A stretch of DNA of 64,000 nucleotides. Origin: Moniliophthora roreri. Lineage: Eukaryota > Basidiomycota > Agaricomycetes > Agaricales > Marasmiaceae. The stretch covers positions 248,001-312,000 of the forward strand of contig LATX02000188.1 in NCBI GenBank assembly GCA_001466705.2, read 5' to 3'. Under the pieces are notes generated by a model. It saw only the letters and a program-made list of their open reading frames with translations, had not been told where the DNA came from and did no database searches. Shown in pieces: positions 34,401 through 47,800 of this stretch. A program made the translations under genes and the position numbers. Each line of letters begins with the position of its first letter. The first letter of the stretch is position 1.

Positions 34401-36264
34401 TCATCCTTCAGCAGTTTGTGAAGCAGATTGCCAACGCTGTACCAGTGGACTACCAAAGCATATCACATACCTTAGTAAGGGGGAGTACAAATTCAATCAA
34501 ATCGCTCCAGGAAAATACGTTCATGAAAACCCAACTAACCCTGGGATCGAAGCGGGTGAACGATTCAAATTTGGTGATCATCCTGTTGACTATATCGACT
34601 GGAATACACCAAATCCATCCAGAGCACCAACCCCCAAACTAAACCAAGACTTTAAAACAGTCTTCTGTGTCACATGCAATTATCCACATCATCTTGATAA
34701 TTGGCCAGTCACTGCTACTTGCATCCCAATCATGTTTAACTCTGTTCAAGAAGGCTTCCCTCCAAAACGTAATCCACACGGCTTTAACACTAAATCTATT
34801 AAAAAGTCATTTACGGAAGCTCTTTCTTCGGCATATGATCCGATTCTTCTGAAAGACCCCTGGAAGAAGGAGAAAGATTATGCCGAAACATGGTTGAACA
34901 AGGAAAAGAACAACAAAGTTTGGGATTCCCTCAATCCCAAAAATCCTTAGGATGCAACTCTTCCTTCGAAACCTAAAAAAGAACGCTCTATTGTCAAGAA
35001 GTCCGAGAAGGAACTTCAGGAACAGCGAAAGAAGATCGCCCAAATGTTCCAAGACAAGGGATTAGCTGCTGAGCACCGATGTGATTCACCGGCCTGTCAA
35101 GCTAAACACCCTGATGTCATTGACAAACGTATGGGGAAAAGACCATATCGATCAGCAACCATGGCTGATGATATTCGGATCAAATCAAAGGAAGAATCAG
35201 CAAAAATTCAAAAAGAATTAGAAAAGAACCGGCAAACTACCAAAAACTTCTTTGGTAATATTTCCAAATGTTTCCCTACAATCCAGTCTAATCTTTTGCC
35301 ACAAGTAAAAATTGGTGACAAAATGTTCCAATTTGGCAAAGAACCAACTCCACCTCCTTACGAGTTTAACGTTGGGGAAAACACTTTTAGGAAAATCACC
35401 AAAAAGGAAGCCCGCAATTTGGTACTAGAACATTATGGGGATAGGAAACTCTTCCAACCCCAACCAGTTCGACCTCAAACTCCTTATCGCCCGAAAGGAG
35501 ATACCCTTGAGGTTCCCAATATTGACATAGAGGCACCATCACCACCTCCCAAACCAGTAATGCCGGATCTGGGAATAAACATTTCTTCCATAACGGTCAA
35601 TAATCCTCAACCGGAAGTTCCCGAATTTATTCAAGGTTCTTCAAACATCCAAGCTCGTGTTGATATCAACATTGCGGATGTTGTTCCTCTTGATGATAAA
35701 GATTCTCAAGGGAAAAATGGAGGGAAGAACCTGAATATGGGAGACTTGGATAAAGAAGATTGGGACGAAAATTATAATGATTACGTTCATAACGAAGCGG
35801 ACTACTACGATTGGTATGATCTAATTGATCTTAAGAGCAGCATCACTAATGAATTGCTAGAAACGAACATTGATTCCGAGCCATCATCAGCGCTCGATGA
35901 ACAATTTCTTTCTAACTCTGTAAATAGTAACATTGTACAATGTATGATGACTAAAATTAGTGATAAAAATGTTGTATCTGTAGAACCACAAACAAATGAA
36001 TGGGCTCTTGATACAGCTGCAACCAATCATATAACACCTTTTAAGTCCGATTTCCTCGAGTTAAATGAAATTCCTACAAGACCCAAGCAAATCATTGGAG
36101 TCACTGGCTTGGATGTCATAACTCATCAAGGAACAGTAATCATTTGTCATACCAATTCACTTGGAGAAACCCATACGGTCAAACTTTATCCGGTGTTCTA
36201 TTGGCCTAAAGCAAATCATAGACTTCTAGCTGGGAATAAATATATATACCTTATCGTGTATTGA
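31474..36264 (+). pseudogene. Copia polyprotein: Gag, long Cys-rich insert and start of protease
   Basis: ATG at 31474. The first 280 residues are a UBN2-type copia Gag (FNGDDFREWKRKVLAYL, TLQWIIKDTAKETWDALK, LLNSLPKSYETVKTQM). A basic Asn/Lys/Gly linker ends KKKSNKKGKGKK. Then comes a long region unlike other copia elements, with Cys/His clusters: CVNHFC...CKQCYNMHSH, CSEACHKC, CEADCQRC, CVTCNYPHH, CDSPACQAKH. A 73-codon segment is tandemly repeated (32721-32939 and 32940-33158), and an N at 33270 restarts the sequence in the linker. A TAG at 34948-34950 stands where another copy has TGG (54 kb). The protease motif WALDTAATNHIT lies at 36001-36036. The frame ends after AGNKYI, where about 240 bp are deleted and integrase sequence (YRVLTNC) follows out of frame. 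Confidence 0.85.
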
Positions 36265-36427
36265 CAAACTGTATGAAGCACTGCAAAGGATTTTCCATTG
36301 AGAAACAAGGATCTAAAAAGTCTTTGTGTAAAGGATGTGCTGAAGGAGGAACAGCATCTAAACCTTACCATAGTTCTCAAAAGCGTAAAGATAATATCCT
36401 AGAACTTATTCATATGGATATTAAGGN

Positions 36428-37132
36428 CTCTTGATACTGCTGCAACCAATCACATAACGCCTTTTAAGTCCGATTTCCTTGAGTTAAATGAAATTCCTAC
36501 AGGACCCAAGCAAATCATTGGAGTCACTGGATCGGATGTCATAACTCATCAAGGAACAGTAATCATTCGTCATACCAATTCACTTGGAGAAACCCATACG
36601 GTCAAACTTTATCCGGTGTTCTATTGGCCTAAAGCAAATCATAGACTTCTAGCTGGGAATAAATATATCGTAAATGGTTACGATATTAAATATTCGTTCC
36701 CAGAAACCTCTATAATTACGAAAGCTAATGGTAAACTCTTTATGTCGCTATTTGCGAAACCAGAAAGAGACGGGTATATGTACCTACATGCTTCCTCTGT
36801 CAAGCAGAACGAAGCAGTTACCATTCTTGCTTTCAAGATTAAATCAACTGATCCTGTAATTGCTCATAACAGATTTGGTCATATACCCTATCGCGTATTG
36901 ACAAACTGCATGAAGCATTGCAAGGGATTTTCCATTGAGAAACAAGGATCTAAAAAGTCTTTGTGTAAGGGGTGTGCTGAAGGAGGAACAGCATCTAAAC
37001 CTTACCATAGTTCTCAAAAGCGTAAAGATAATATCCTAGAACTTATTCATATGGATATTAAGGAGTTTCCTATTAATTCTTACCACCAAAATCGTTATAC
37101 ATTAGTTCTAATTGATGACCATTCCTCAGTAG
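36428..37132 (+). pseudogene. Copia fragment: protease to integrase start
   Basis: Piece between two single-N joins. It restarts at LDTAATNHIT and continues through the GAG-pre-integrase region (AHNRFGHIPYRVLTNC, CKGCAEGGTASKPYHSS) to the first catalytic block of integrase (HMDIKEFPINSYHQN). The frame is open throughout. HNRFGH and CKGC form the zinc-binding motif. Confidence 0.8.
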
Positions 37133-37133
37133 N

Positions 37134-38243
37134 TGGGTATACGTACCTACATGCTTCCTCTGTTAAGCAGAACGAAGCAGTTACCATTCTTGCTTTCAAG
37201 ATTAAATCAACTGATCCTGTAATTGCTCATAACAGATTTGGTCATATACCCTACCGTGTATTGACAAACTGCATGAAGCATTGCAAAGGATTTTCCATTG
37301 AGAAACAAGGATCTAAAAAGTCTTTGTGTAAGGGATGTGCTGAAGGAGGAACAGCATCTAAACCTTACCATAGTTCTCAAAAGCGTAAAGATAATGGATA
37401 TCAAGGAGTTTCCTATTAATTCTTACCACCAAAATCGTTATACATTAGTTCTAATTGATGACCATTCCTCAGTAGGATGGATTTATCATCAACGAACTAA
37501 AAATCAATTTGAAACACTTACCAGCTTTAAACACTTTCGTGCTCTAACTGAAAAGCAAACTGGTAAAATCATTAAAAGTGTTCAAACTGATCATGGTGGA
37601 GAATTCTTTGGAAATAAGTTCCAAACATATCTCAAAGATAATGGAATTCAAATGTGAAACTCAGCTCCTCATATACACCAACAGCAAGGAAGAGTCGAAT
37701 GTTCAATTCGTACTCTTGCAGAAAAAGCAGAAAAATTCTGCAATCATGCTTCCTTACCACAATCTTGGTGGGAATTTATAATGAACAATGCTGTACATGT
37801 ATACAATCGCACTCCAAATAAATGCTTAGAATGGAAAACTCCAACCGAAATCTATAGTAAGAAAGTACCTAATGTTTCTTATTTCCGAACACCAGGATGT
37901 TCAGCATATGTCTTTATTCATAAAGAACAACGCAAGAACAAACTTTCAAAGAAAATGGAACGTATGACATTTCTAGATTATGCTCCAAATACTAAAGGAT
38001 ATCGGTTTATGCGACAGGATAAGACGATATTTACGGCTGCTCAAGCAGACTTCAATGAAGAAGATTTTCCATACTCGTCTAATTCAGTTGATCGAACCTT
38101 ACAATCAACCAATGGAATCTTATCTATTCCTTTTACTGGTATTAATCGACCACGATCGGATAATGATGATGACGGTCATCAAAATCACGATCAAGGGGGA
38201 GGAAATGACGATGATGACGATCATCCTGATTTCCCTCAACCTA
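37134..38243 (+). pseudogene. Copia fragment: integrase with a small deletion and a stop
   Basis: Restarts at GYTYLHASSVKQNEAV. A deletion of about 25 bp at 37396 (GATAATGGATATC instead of GATAATATCCTAG...) removes ILELIH and shifts the frame. Integrase motifs QTDHGGEFFGNKF and QQQGRVECSIRTL follow. A TGA at 37655-37657 replaces CGA (QM-stop-NSAPH against QMRNSAPH). It ends in the acidic Asp-rich linker after the integrase. Confidence 0.8.
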
Positions 38244-38244
38244 N

Positions 38245-41070
38245 TTATCGTGTATTGACAAACTGTATGAAGCATTGCAAAGGATTTTCCATTGAGAAAC
38301 AAGGATCTAAAAAGTCTTTGTGTAAGGGATGTGCTGAAGGAGGAACAGCATCTAAACCTTACCATAGTTCTCAAAAGCGTAAAGAAAATATCCTAGAACT
38401 CATTTATATGGATATTAAGGAGTTTCCTATTAATTCTTACCACCAAAATCATTACACATTAGTTCTAATTGATGACCATTCCTCAGTAGGATGGATTTAT
38501 CATCAAAGAACTAAGAATCAAATTGAAACACTTACCAGCTTTAAACGCTTTCGTGCCCTAACCGAGAAGCAAACTGGTAAAATAATTAAATGTGTTCAAA
38601 CTGATCATGGTGGAGAATTCTTTGGAAATGAGTTCCAGACATATCTTAAAGATAATGGAATTCAAATGCGAAACTCAGCTCCTCATATACATCAACAGCA
38701 AGGAAGAGTCGAACGTTCAATTCGTACTCTAGCGGAAAAAGCAGAAAAATTCCGCAATCATGCTTCCTTACCACAATCTTGGTGGGAATTTATGATGAAC
38801 AACACTGTACATGTATATAATCGCACTCCTAATAAACGCTTAGAGTGGAAAACTCCAACCAAAATCTATAGTAAGAAAGTACCTGATGTCTCTTATTTCC
38901 AAACACCAGCATGTTCAGCGTATGTTTTCATTCATAAAGAACAACGCAAGAACAAACTTTCAATGAAAATGGAACGTATGACATTTCTAGATTACTCTCC
39001 TAATACTAAAGGATATCGGTTCATGTGACAGGATAAGACGATATTTACGGCTGCTCAAGCAGACTTCAATGAAGAAGATTTTCCGTACTTGTCTAATTCA
39101 GTTGATCGAACCTTACAATCAACCAATGGAATCTTATCTATTCCTTTTACTGGTATTAATCGACCACGATCGGATAATGATGATGACAGTCATCAAAATC
39201 ACGATCAAGGGGAAGGAAATGATGATGATGACGATCATCCTGATTTTCCTCAACCTAATAATCCCAATGGAGGTAATGATCCTGTGGATCATCATCATAA
39301 CCAGAATGATGGTGAGGATCAATCACGACCTAAAAATACTGCACCGCCGCAAAACCCAATAGATCCTGAAATAAATAATATAAACAGGAGAATGCGACGA
39401 AGGGTACAGATGTTTGACCCAAGTCAACATCAACAAAGTCGTCCTAAAAGACAGACTCGTGTACCACAGCGGTATGGAGACGCAATGGGTCGTATGCCTA
39501 TCCGAGATAGATTACGTCTACGTACATATAACAACTTACCTGATTCTAATGATCAAGGTGATAGTCCTGATCAAGAATTCATACAAGGTAGTAGTCGTGA
39601 CCATGAGCAGGAAATTCCACCTGCTGAACATCAAATACAACAGTCAAATGAGGATGAAATGGAACAAGATCATAATGATATAGAAATTGATCGAACTCCA
39701 CCTCAGACTGATGATGAAATGGTCAATTATGTACAAATTCTTTCTCAGGAAGGGGGAGTTCGTTACCTTGATTACATTATGGCATCAGCATTGTCTATTG
39801 ACAACGTACATCAATGGCAATACAAAGACATTCTAACTCTGTCAAAAGATGAACATACCTCAAGGTCAAAAAGCGATAAAATCCAGATGGGTTTTTGACG
39901 TCAAAACAGATGGCCGTTATAAGGCACGACTTGTAGCAAAAGGTTTCTCACAAGTCGAAGGAATAGATTATGACGAATTGTTCTCTCCTGTAGTACGCTT
40001 TGAAACCGTTCGCGTATTACTTGCACTAGCCGCTCTTGAGGATTGGGATATCCAAGCGCTAGATGTCAAAACAGCCTTTCTCTATGGCGAACTTGACAAG
40101 GAGATTTACATGGAACAACCACAAGGATTCGTCAAAGGTTCAAATAAAGTTTGGTTATTACGCCGTGCATTATATGGTTTAAAACAAGCCTCCCTATCAT
40201 GGTGGTACCAATGCACTAAATCCATGGCAAAACTAGGATTTAAGCGCTGTATATCAGATGCTGGTGTATATTACTTTATACGTGGAAATGATATAATCAT
40301 TGCCATTGTATATGTAGATGATGTGATTTTCATGGGTTCAAATTCTAGCCTTCTTCATTCAAAGAAGAAAGAATTCATGAAAATATGGGAATGTAGAGAT
40401 TTAGGCGAACCTAGAGAATTCCTATGAATGCAGATTACTTGAGATTGAAAGTGACGTACTCTATCACTTGATCAAAGTGACTATCTCGAGAAAATCATTA
40501 AACACTTTGGTATGGAAAACACCAATCCTACTCACACTCCACTACCTGCCAGTTACAAACCTATGGCTAATAAGGGAGAAGCGAACTCTACAATTAGATC
40601 CCAATTCCAATCAGTGATCAGATCACTTCTATATCTATGCTTAGGTACCTGACCAGATATTACTTTTCCGGTCATCAAACTTTCGCAGTATGGGACTAAT
40701 CCTACTCAGGAACATCTCAACGAAGCAAAGTACATTATTCGATACCTAATTGGAACCCGCAAATATTCTCTTACTTACAAAGATAAGCAAGGAGAACAAG
40801 GTTTCATAGCATATGCCGATTCTGACTGGGCTACAGATGAAGACACTAGAGTCTCACAAACAGGTTATCTCATTAACTTCGCTTGTGCTCCAGTCTTCTG
40901 GGTTTCACAAAAACAGAAATCCGTAGCATTATCCAGTACTGAAGCCGAATATATGGCTTTATCTGACTGTGCTAGACAGATCAAATGGATAATTAATTTA
41001 TTCTCTGAAATCGAATATCCTATAGCAAAACTACCATTGCTTAGTGATAATCAAGGTGCTATCTTCATCA
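38245..41070 (+). pseudogene. Copia fragment: integrase, reverse transcriptase, RNase H (broken)
   Basis: Restarts at YRVLTNCMKHC. Integrase runs to GYRFM-stop (TGA 39026-39028 for CGA). The linker holds PKRQTRVPQRYGDAMGRMPI. At about 39852 roughly 100 bp are missing between KDEQ and PQGRKAIKS, which shifts the frame. RT follows ([51 protein letters not shown] with the YVDD box), then a TGA at 40426 (CGA in relatives). RNase H motifs are YADSDWATDED and SSTEAEYMALSDCARQ. Confidence 0.8.
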
Positions 41071-41071
41071 N

Positions 41072-42664
41072 CTTGATTACATTATGGCATCAGCATTGTC
41101 AATTGACAACGTACGTCAATGGCAATACAAAGACATTCTAACTCTGTCAAAAGATGAACAGAAGAAATGGATGGCTGCATGTCATGACGAACTCAAATCA
41201 CTACAAGAACGTAATGTTTACAAACTTGTAGATTTACCTCAAGGTCGAAAAGCGATAAAATCCAGATGGGTTTTTGACGTCAAAACAGATGGCCGTTATA
41301 AGGCACGACTTGTAGCAAAAGGTTTCTCACAAGTCGAAGGAATAGATTATGACGAATTGTTCTCTCCTGTAGTACGCTTTGAAACCGTTCGCGTATTACT
41401 TGCACTAGCCGCTCTTGAGGATTGGGATATCCAAGCGCTAGATGTCAAAACAGCCTTTCTCTATGGCGAACTTGACAAGGAGATTTACATGGAACAACCA
41501 CAAGGATTCGTCAAAGGTTCAAATAAAGTTTGGTTATTACGCCGTGCATTATATGGTTTAAAACAAGCCTCTTTATCATGGTGGTACCAATGCACTAAAT
41601 CCATGGCAAAACTAGGATTTAAGCGCTGTATATCAGACGCTGGTGTATATTACTTTATACGTGGAAATGATATAATCATTGCCATTGTATATGTAGATGA
41701 TGCGATTTTCATGGGTTCAAATTCTAGCCTTCTTCATTCCAAGAAGAAAGAATTCATGAAAATATGGGAATGTAGAGATTTAGGCGAACCAAGAGAATTC
41801 CTACGAATGCGGATTACTTGAGATCGAAAGCAACGTACTCTATCACTTGATCAAAGTGACTATCTCGAGAAAATCATTAAACACTTTGGTATGGAAAATG
41901 CCAACCCCACTCGTACTCCATTACCTGCCGGTTACAAACCTATGGCTAATCAAGGAGAAGCGAACTCTACAATTAGATCCCAATTCCAATCAGTGATCAG
42001 ATCACTTCTATATCTATGCTTAGGTACCCGACCAGATATAACTTTTCCGGTCATCAAACTTTCGCAATATGGGACAAATCCTACTCAGGAGCATCTCAAC
42101 AAAGCGAAATATATCATTCGATACCTAATTGGAACCCGCAAATATTCTCTTACTTACAAAGATAAGCAAGGAGAACAAGGTTTCATAGCATATGCCGATT
42201 CTGACTGGGCTACAGATGAAGACACTAGAGTCTCACAAACAGGTTATCTCATTAACTTCGCTTGTGCTCCAGTCTTCTGGGTTTCACAAAAACAGAAATC
42301 CGTAGCATTATCCAGTACTGAAGCCGAATATATGGCTTTATCTGACTGTGCTAGACAGATCAAATGGATAATTAATTTATTCTCTGAAATCGAATATCCT
42401 ATAGCAAAACTACCATTGCTTAGTGATAATCAAGGTGCTATCTTCATCAGTAAAAATCAAGTTACTGAAAAACGAACAAAGCACATTGATATTAAATATC
42501 ACCATATTCGAGAATGCGTTGCCAAGAAGAAAGTAGAAGTATTCTTCATCCCCACAAATCAACAACCTGCGGATCTTATGACGAAGAATCTACCTTGGGA
42601 CAAATTTCAACGCCACAGAGAATTTCTCGGCCTTACATTCTTTAAGACCGATTCCTCCATATAG
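41072..42664 (+). pseudogene. Copia fragment: reverse transcriptase and RNase H to the true stop
   Basis: Restarts at [20 protein letters not shown] is open to ITT-stop at 41819 (TGA for CGA). It resumes as TLSLDQSDYLEKIIK and runs open through RNase H (YADSDWATDED, STEAEYMALSDC, LSDNQGAIFISKN) to the element's proper TAG after FFKTDSSI at 42662-42664. Confidence 0.85.
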
Positions 42665-42704
42665 CTCAATCACTACAAAGTTTATCACAAACTTAGTGAG
42701 GGGG

Positions 42705-42716
42705 AGTGTTGAAGCA
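42705..42716 (+). promoter_or_regulatory. Copia polypurine tract
   Basis: AGTGAGGGGGAG ends exactly at the start of the LTR at 42717. The same run precedes the LTRs at 43025, 48973 and 59472. It primes plus-strand synthesis in LTR elements. Confidence 0.75.
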
Positions 42717-42982
42717 CTGTACCTGTACTATACTAAACTAGGTACATTAGGAACACTAGTTATTGTATTACTTGCGTATGTGATCAACTACGGAACTTAC
42801 AAAGTACGTTCCTGAGCTTCTCCGGAGCTTGCACTACAGTCATAGGAGTGCTCCCTCGTCCAGTAGGAGTATTGTAGCCTCATGCACAATACAGTAGAAC
42901 ACATGTAGAATTCATGTATAGTTCCTTCCGCTGTCAGAGGATTGTATTGTGTCTCTCCAAGACACATTATTCTTGGATACTT
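42717..42982 (+). repeat. Copia LTR 2 (partial, ends at single-N join)
   Basis: First 266 bp of the LTR, cut by the N at 42983. Preceded by the polypurine tract. Confidence 0.85.
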
Positions 42983-43024
42983 NTCAATCACTACAAAGTT
43001 TATCACAAACTTAGTGAGGGGGAG

Positions 43025-43531
43025 TGTTGAAGCACTGTACCTGTACTATACTAAACTAGGTAGATTAGTTATTGTATTACTTGCGTCTGTGATCAACTAC
43101 GGAACTTACAAAGTACGTTCCTGAGCTTCTCCGGAGCTTGCACTACAGTCATAGGAGTGCTCCCTCGTCCAGTAGGAGTATTGTAGCCTCATGCACAATA
43201 CAGTAGAACACATGTAGAATTCATGTATAGTTCCTTCCGCTGTCAGAGGATTGTATTGTGTCTCTCCAAGACACATTATTCTTGGATACTTTGTCTCACA
43301 AGTATTCAGTAGCTTACATCCATAGCTTACTAGGTTTCTCCGTTTATCTACGGAACTTATCCTTTAGAGTAGTATAAAAGCAAGCATGTATGTAGCTACA
43401 TTCTTCAGTTCAATTTACATTGACTACTCTGCACATTGCACCTCTACAACCCTCAAGGTTCTAGCAAGCTCTCGTACAAATGTGAGTTGAGCACACTCCA
43501 CTGTGCTTTACGTCTCCGTTCTGTCTCAACA
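43025..43531 (+). repeat. Copia LTR 3, flanked by internal sequence on both sides
   Basis: 507 bp, slightly shorter than LTR 1 because a short stretch near the start (GAACACTA) is missing. Without any N in between, it is preceded by the end of the internal region and polypurine tract (42984-43024) and followed by GGTTATGGGCCC and the leader. One LTR therefore serves as 3' LTR of one copy and 5' LTR of the next. Confidence 0.85.
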
Positions 43532-43845
43532 GGTTATGGGCCCCGCATTGACAACTGTGTTAATGGACACTCATTCTCATTGGTCAATGTTGAATGGGAC
43601 TATTACTCTTGTCAAGTGCTCGTAACCCAAGATCTTGCAAGAGGTACCTGTGTAGTCGACACCTTAACTGGCATTAGACCACAATCACAGGTTCTAGATG
43701 GTCTTTGATTTGCTTGGAGGGATGGTCAAGTTTTTCTTTCTTTATTAGTAGACTTTAAGCCCAGTAAAGCGGCTTCTAACGTATATACAAAATTCATTCC
43801 CCTGTATTCGGAATTACCCGGATTACAGGCAGAACCAACTGTTGN

Positions 43846-44800
43846 CCAAAAAAGAACGCCCTATTGTCAAGAAGTCCGAGAAGGAACTTCAGGAACAGCG
43901 AAAGAAGATCGCCCAAATGTTCCAAGACAAGGGATTAGCTGCCGAGCACCGATGTGACTCACCGGCCTGCCAAGCTAAACACCCTGATGTCATTGACAAG
44001 CGGATGGGTAAAAAACCATATCGATCAGCAACTATGGCTGATGATATTCGGATCAAATCGAAGGAAGAATCAGCGGCAATTCAAAAAGAATTAGAAAAGA
44101 ACCGGCAAACTACCAAAAACTTCTTTGGTAATATTTCCAAATGCTTCCCCACCATCCAGTCTAATCTTTTGCCACAAGTCAAAATTGGAGACAAAATGTT
44201 CCAATTTGGCAAAGAACCGACTCCACCTCCTTACGAGTTTAAAGTTGGGGAAAACACCTTTAGGAAAATCACCAAAAAGGAAGCCCGCAATATGGTACTA
44301 GAACATTATGGGGATAGGAAACTCTTCCAACCCAAACCTGTTCGACCTCAAACTCCCTATCGTCCGAAAGGAGACACACTTGAGGTACCCAATATTGACA
44401 TAGAGGCACCATCACCGCCTCCCAAACCAGTAATGCCGGATCTGGGAATCAACATTACTTCCATAACGGTCAATAATCCTCAACCGGAAGTTCCCGAATT
44501 TATTCAAGGTTCTTCAAACATCCAAGCTCGTGTTGATATCAACATTGCGGATGTTGTTCCTCTTGATGATAAAGATTCTCAAGGGAAAAATGGAGGGAAG
44601 AACCTGAATATGGGAGACTTTGACAAAGAAGATTGGGACGAGAATTATAATGATTACGTTCATAACGAAGCGGACTACTACGATTGGTATGATCAAATTG
44701 ATCTTAAGAGCAGCATCACTAATGAATTACTAGAAACGAACATTGATTCCGAGCAATCATCAGCGCTCGATGAACAATTTCTTTCTAACTCTGTAAATAG
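43846..44800 (+). pseudogene. Copia fragment: 3' part of the Cys-rich insert
   Basis: Open frame starting at the section equivalent to 34970 (KKERPIVKKSEKELQEQRK), with CDSPACQAKH, a Lys/Glu-rich helix (EESAAIQKELEKNRQTTKNF), PPPYEFKVGENTFRKITKK and a Pro-rich segment (APSPPPKPVMPDLG). It ends at an N just before the protease. No stop codon occurs in it. Confidence 0.8.
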
Positions 44801-44801
44801 N

Positions 44802-47800
44802 CTTCCAACCCAAACCTGTTCGACCTCAAACTCCTTATCGTCCGAAAGGAGACACACTTGAGGTACCCGATATTGACATAGAGGCACCATCACCGCCTCC
44901 CAAACCAGTAATGCCGGATCTGGGAATCAACATTTCTTCCATAACGGTCAATAATCCTCAACCGGAAGTTCCCGAATTTATTCAAGGTTCTTCAAACATC
45001 CAAGCTCGTGTTGATATCAACATTGCGGATGTTGTTCCTCTTGATGATAAAGATTCTCAAGGGAAAAATGGAGGGAAGAACCTGAATATGGGAGACTTTG
45101 ATAAAGAAGATTGGGACGAGAATTATAATGATTACGTTCATAACGAAGCGGACTACTACGATTGGTATGATCAAATTGATCTTAAGAGCAGCATCACTAA
45201 TGAATTACTAGAAACGAACATTGATTCCGAGCCACTATCAGCGCTCGATGAACAATTTCTTTCTAATTCTGTAAATAGTAACATTGTACAATGTATGATG
45301 ACTAAAATTAGTGATAAAAATGTTGTATCGATAGAACCACAAATAAATGAATGGGCTCTTGATACTGCTGCAACCAATCACATAACGCCTTTTAAGTCCG
45401 ATTTCCTTGAGTTAAATGAAATTCCTACAGGACCCAAGCAAATCATTGGAGTCACTGGATCGGATGTCATAACTCATCAAGGAACAGTAATCATTCGTCA
45501 TACCAATTCACTTGGAGAAACCCATACGGTCAAACTTTATCCGGTGTTCTATTGGCCTAAAGCAAATCATAGACTTCTAGCTGGGAATAAATATATCGTA
45601 AATGGTTACGATATTAAATATTCGTTCCCAGAAACCTCTATAATTACGAAAGCTAATGGTAAACTCTTTATGTCACTATTTGCGAAACCAGAAAGAGATG
45701 GGTATACATACCTACATGCTTCCTCTGTCAAGCAGAACGAAGCAGTTACCATTCTTGCTTTCAAGATTAAATCAACTGATCCTGTGATTGCTCATAACAG
45801 ATTTGGTCATATACCTTATCGTGTATTGACAAACTGTATGAAGCACTGCAAAGGGTTTTCCATTGAGAAACAAGGATCTAAAAAGTCTTTGTGTAAGGGA
45901 TGTGCTGAAGGAGGAACAGCATCTAAACCTTACCATAGTTCTCAAAAGCGTAAAGATAATATCCTAGAACTTATTCATATGGATATTAAGGAGTTTCCTA
46001 TTAATTCTTACCACCAAAATCGTTATACATTAGTTCTAATTGATGACCATTCCTCAGTAGGATGGATTTATCACCAACGAACTAAGAATCAATTTGAAAC
46101 ACTTACCAGCTTCAAACGCTTTCGTGCTCTAACTGAAAAGCAAACTGGTAAAATAATTAAATGTGTTCAAACTGATCATGGTGGAGAATTTTTCGGAAAT
46201 GAGTTCCAAATATATCTTAAAGATAATGGAATTCAAATGCATAACTCAGCTCCTCATATACATCAACAGCAAGGAAGAGTTGAATGTTCAATTCAAACTC
46301 TTGCAGAAAAAGCAGAAAAATTCCACAATCGTGCTTTCTTACCACAATCTTGGTGGGAGTTTATGATGAATAATGCTGTACATGTACATAATCGCACTCC
46401 GAATAAACGCTTAGAGTGGAAAACTCCAACCAAAATCTATAATAAGAAAGTACCTGATGTTTCTTATTTCCGAACACCAGGATGTTCAGCATATGTCTTT
46501 ATTCATAAAGAACAATGCAAGAACAAACTTTCAAAGAAAATGGAATGTATGACATTCTTAGATTACGCTCCTAATACTAAAGGATATTGGTTTATGCGAC
46601 AGGATAAGACGATATTTATGGCTGCCCAGGCAGACTTCGATGAAGAAGATTTTCCGTACTCGTCTAATTCAGTTGATCGAACCTTACAATCAACCAATGG
46701 AATCTTATCTATTCCTTTTACTGGTATTAATCGACCACGATCTGATAATAATGATAACAATTATCAAAATCACGATCAAGGGGGAGGAAATGATGATGAT
46801 GACGATCATCCTGATTTCCCTCAACCTAATCATCCCAATGGAGGTAATAATCCTGTGGATCATCATCAGAACCAGAATGATGGTGAGGATCAATCACGAC
46901 CTAAAAATACTGCACCGCCGCAAAACCCAATAAATCCTGAAATAAATAATATTAACAGGAGAATGCGACAAAGGGTACAGATGTTTGACCCAAGTCAACA
47001 TCAACAAAGTCGTCCTAAAAGACAGACTTGTGTACCACAGCAGTATGGAGACGCAATGGGTCATATGCCTATCTGAGAGAGATTACGTCTACGTACATAT
47101 AACAACTTACCTGATTCTAATGATCAAGGTGATAGTCCTGATCAAGAATTCATACAAGGTAGTAGTCGTGACCATGAGCAGGATATTCCACCTGCTAAAC
47201 ATCAAATACAACAGTCAAATGAGGATGAAATGGAACAAGATCATGATCAAATAGAAATTGATTGAACTCCACCTCAGACTGATGATGAAATGGTCAATTA
47301 TGTACAAATTCTTTCTCAGGAAGGGGGAGTTCATTACCTTGATTATATTATGGCATCAGCATTGTCTATTGACAACGTACATCAATGGCAATACAAAGAC
47401 ATTCTAACTCTGTCAAAAGATGAACAGAAGAAATGGATGACTGCATGTTATGACGAACTCAAGTCACTACAAGAACGCAATGTTTATAAACTTGTAGATT
47501 TACCTCAAGGTCGAAAAGTGATAAAATCCAGATGGGTTTTTGACGTTAAAACAGATGGCCGTTATAAGGCACGACTTGTAGCAAAAGGTTTCTCACAAGT
47601 CAAAGGAATAGATTATGACGAATTGTTCTCTCCTGTAGTACACTTTGAAACCGTTCGCGTATTACTTGCACTAGCTGCTCTTGAGGATTGGGAAATCCAA
47701 GTGCTAGATGTCAAAACAGCCTTTCTCTATGGTGAACTTGACAAGGAGATTTACATGGAACAACCACAAGGATTCATCAAAGGTTCAAATAAAGTTTGGT

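Noticed and set aside
38150..38260. GATGAT/GACGAT-rich stretches that look like a microsatellite
   Set aside because: They encode the Asp/His-rich linker of the copia polyprotein and recur in every copy; not an independent repeat.
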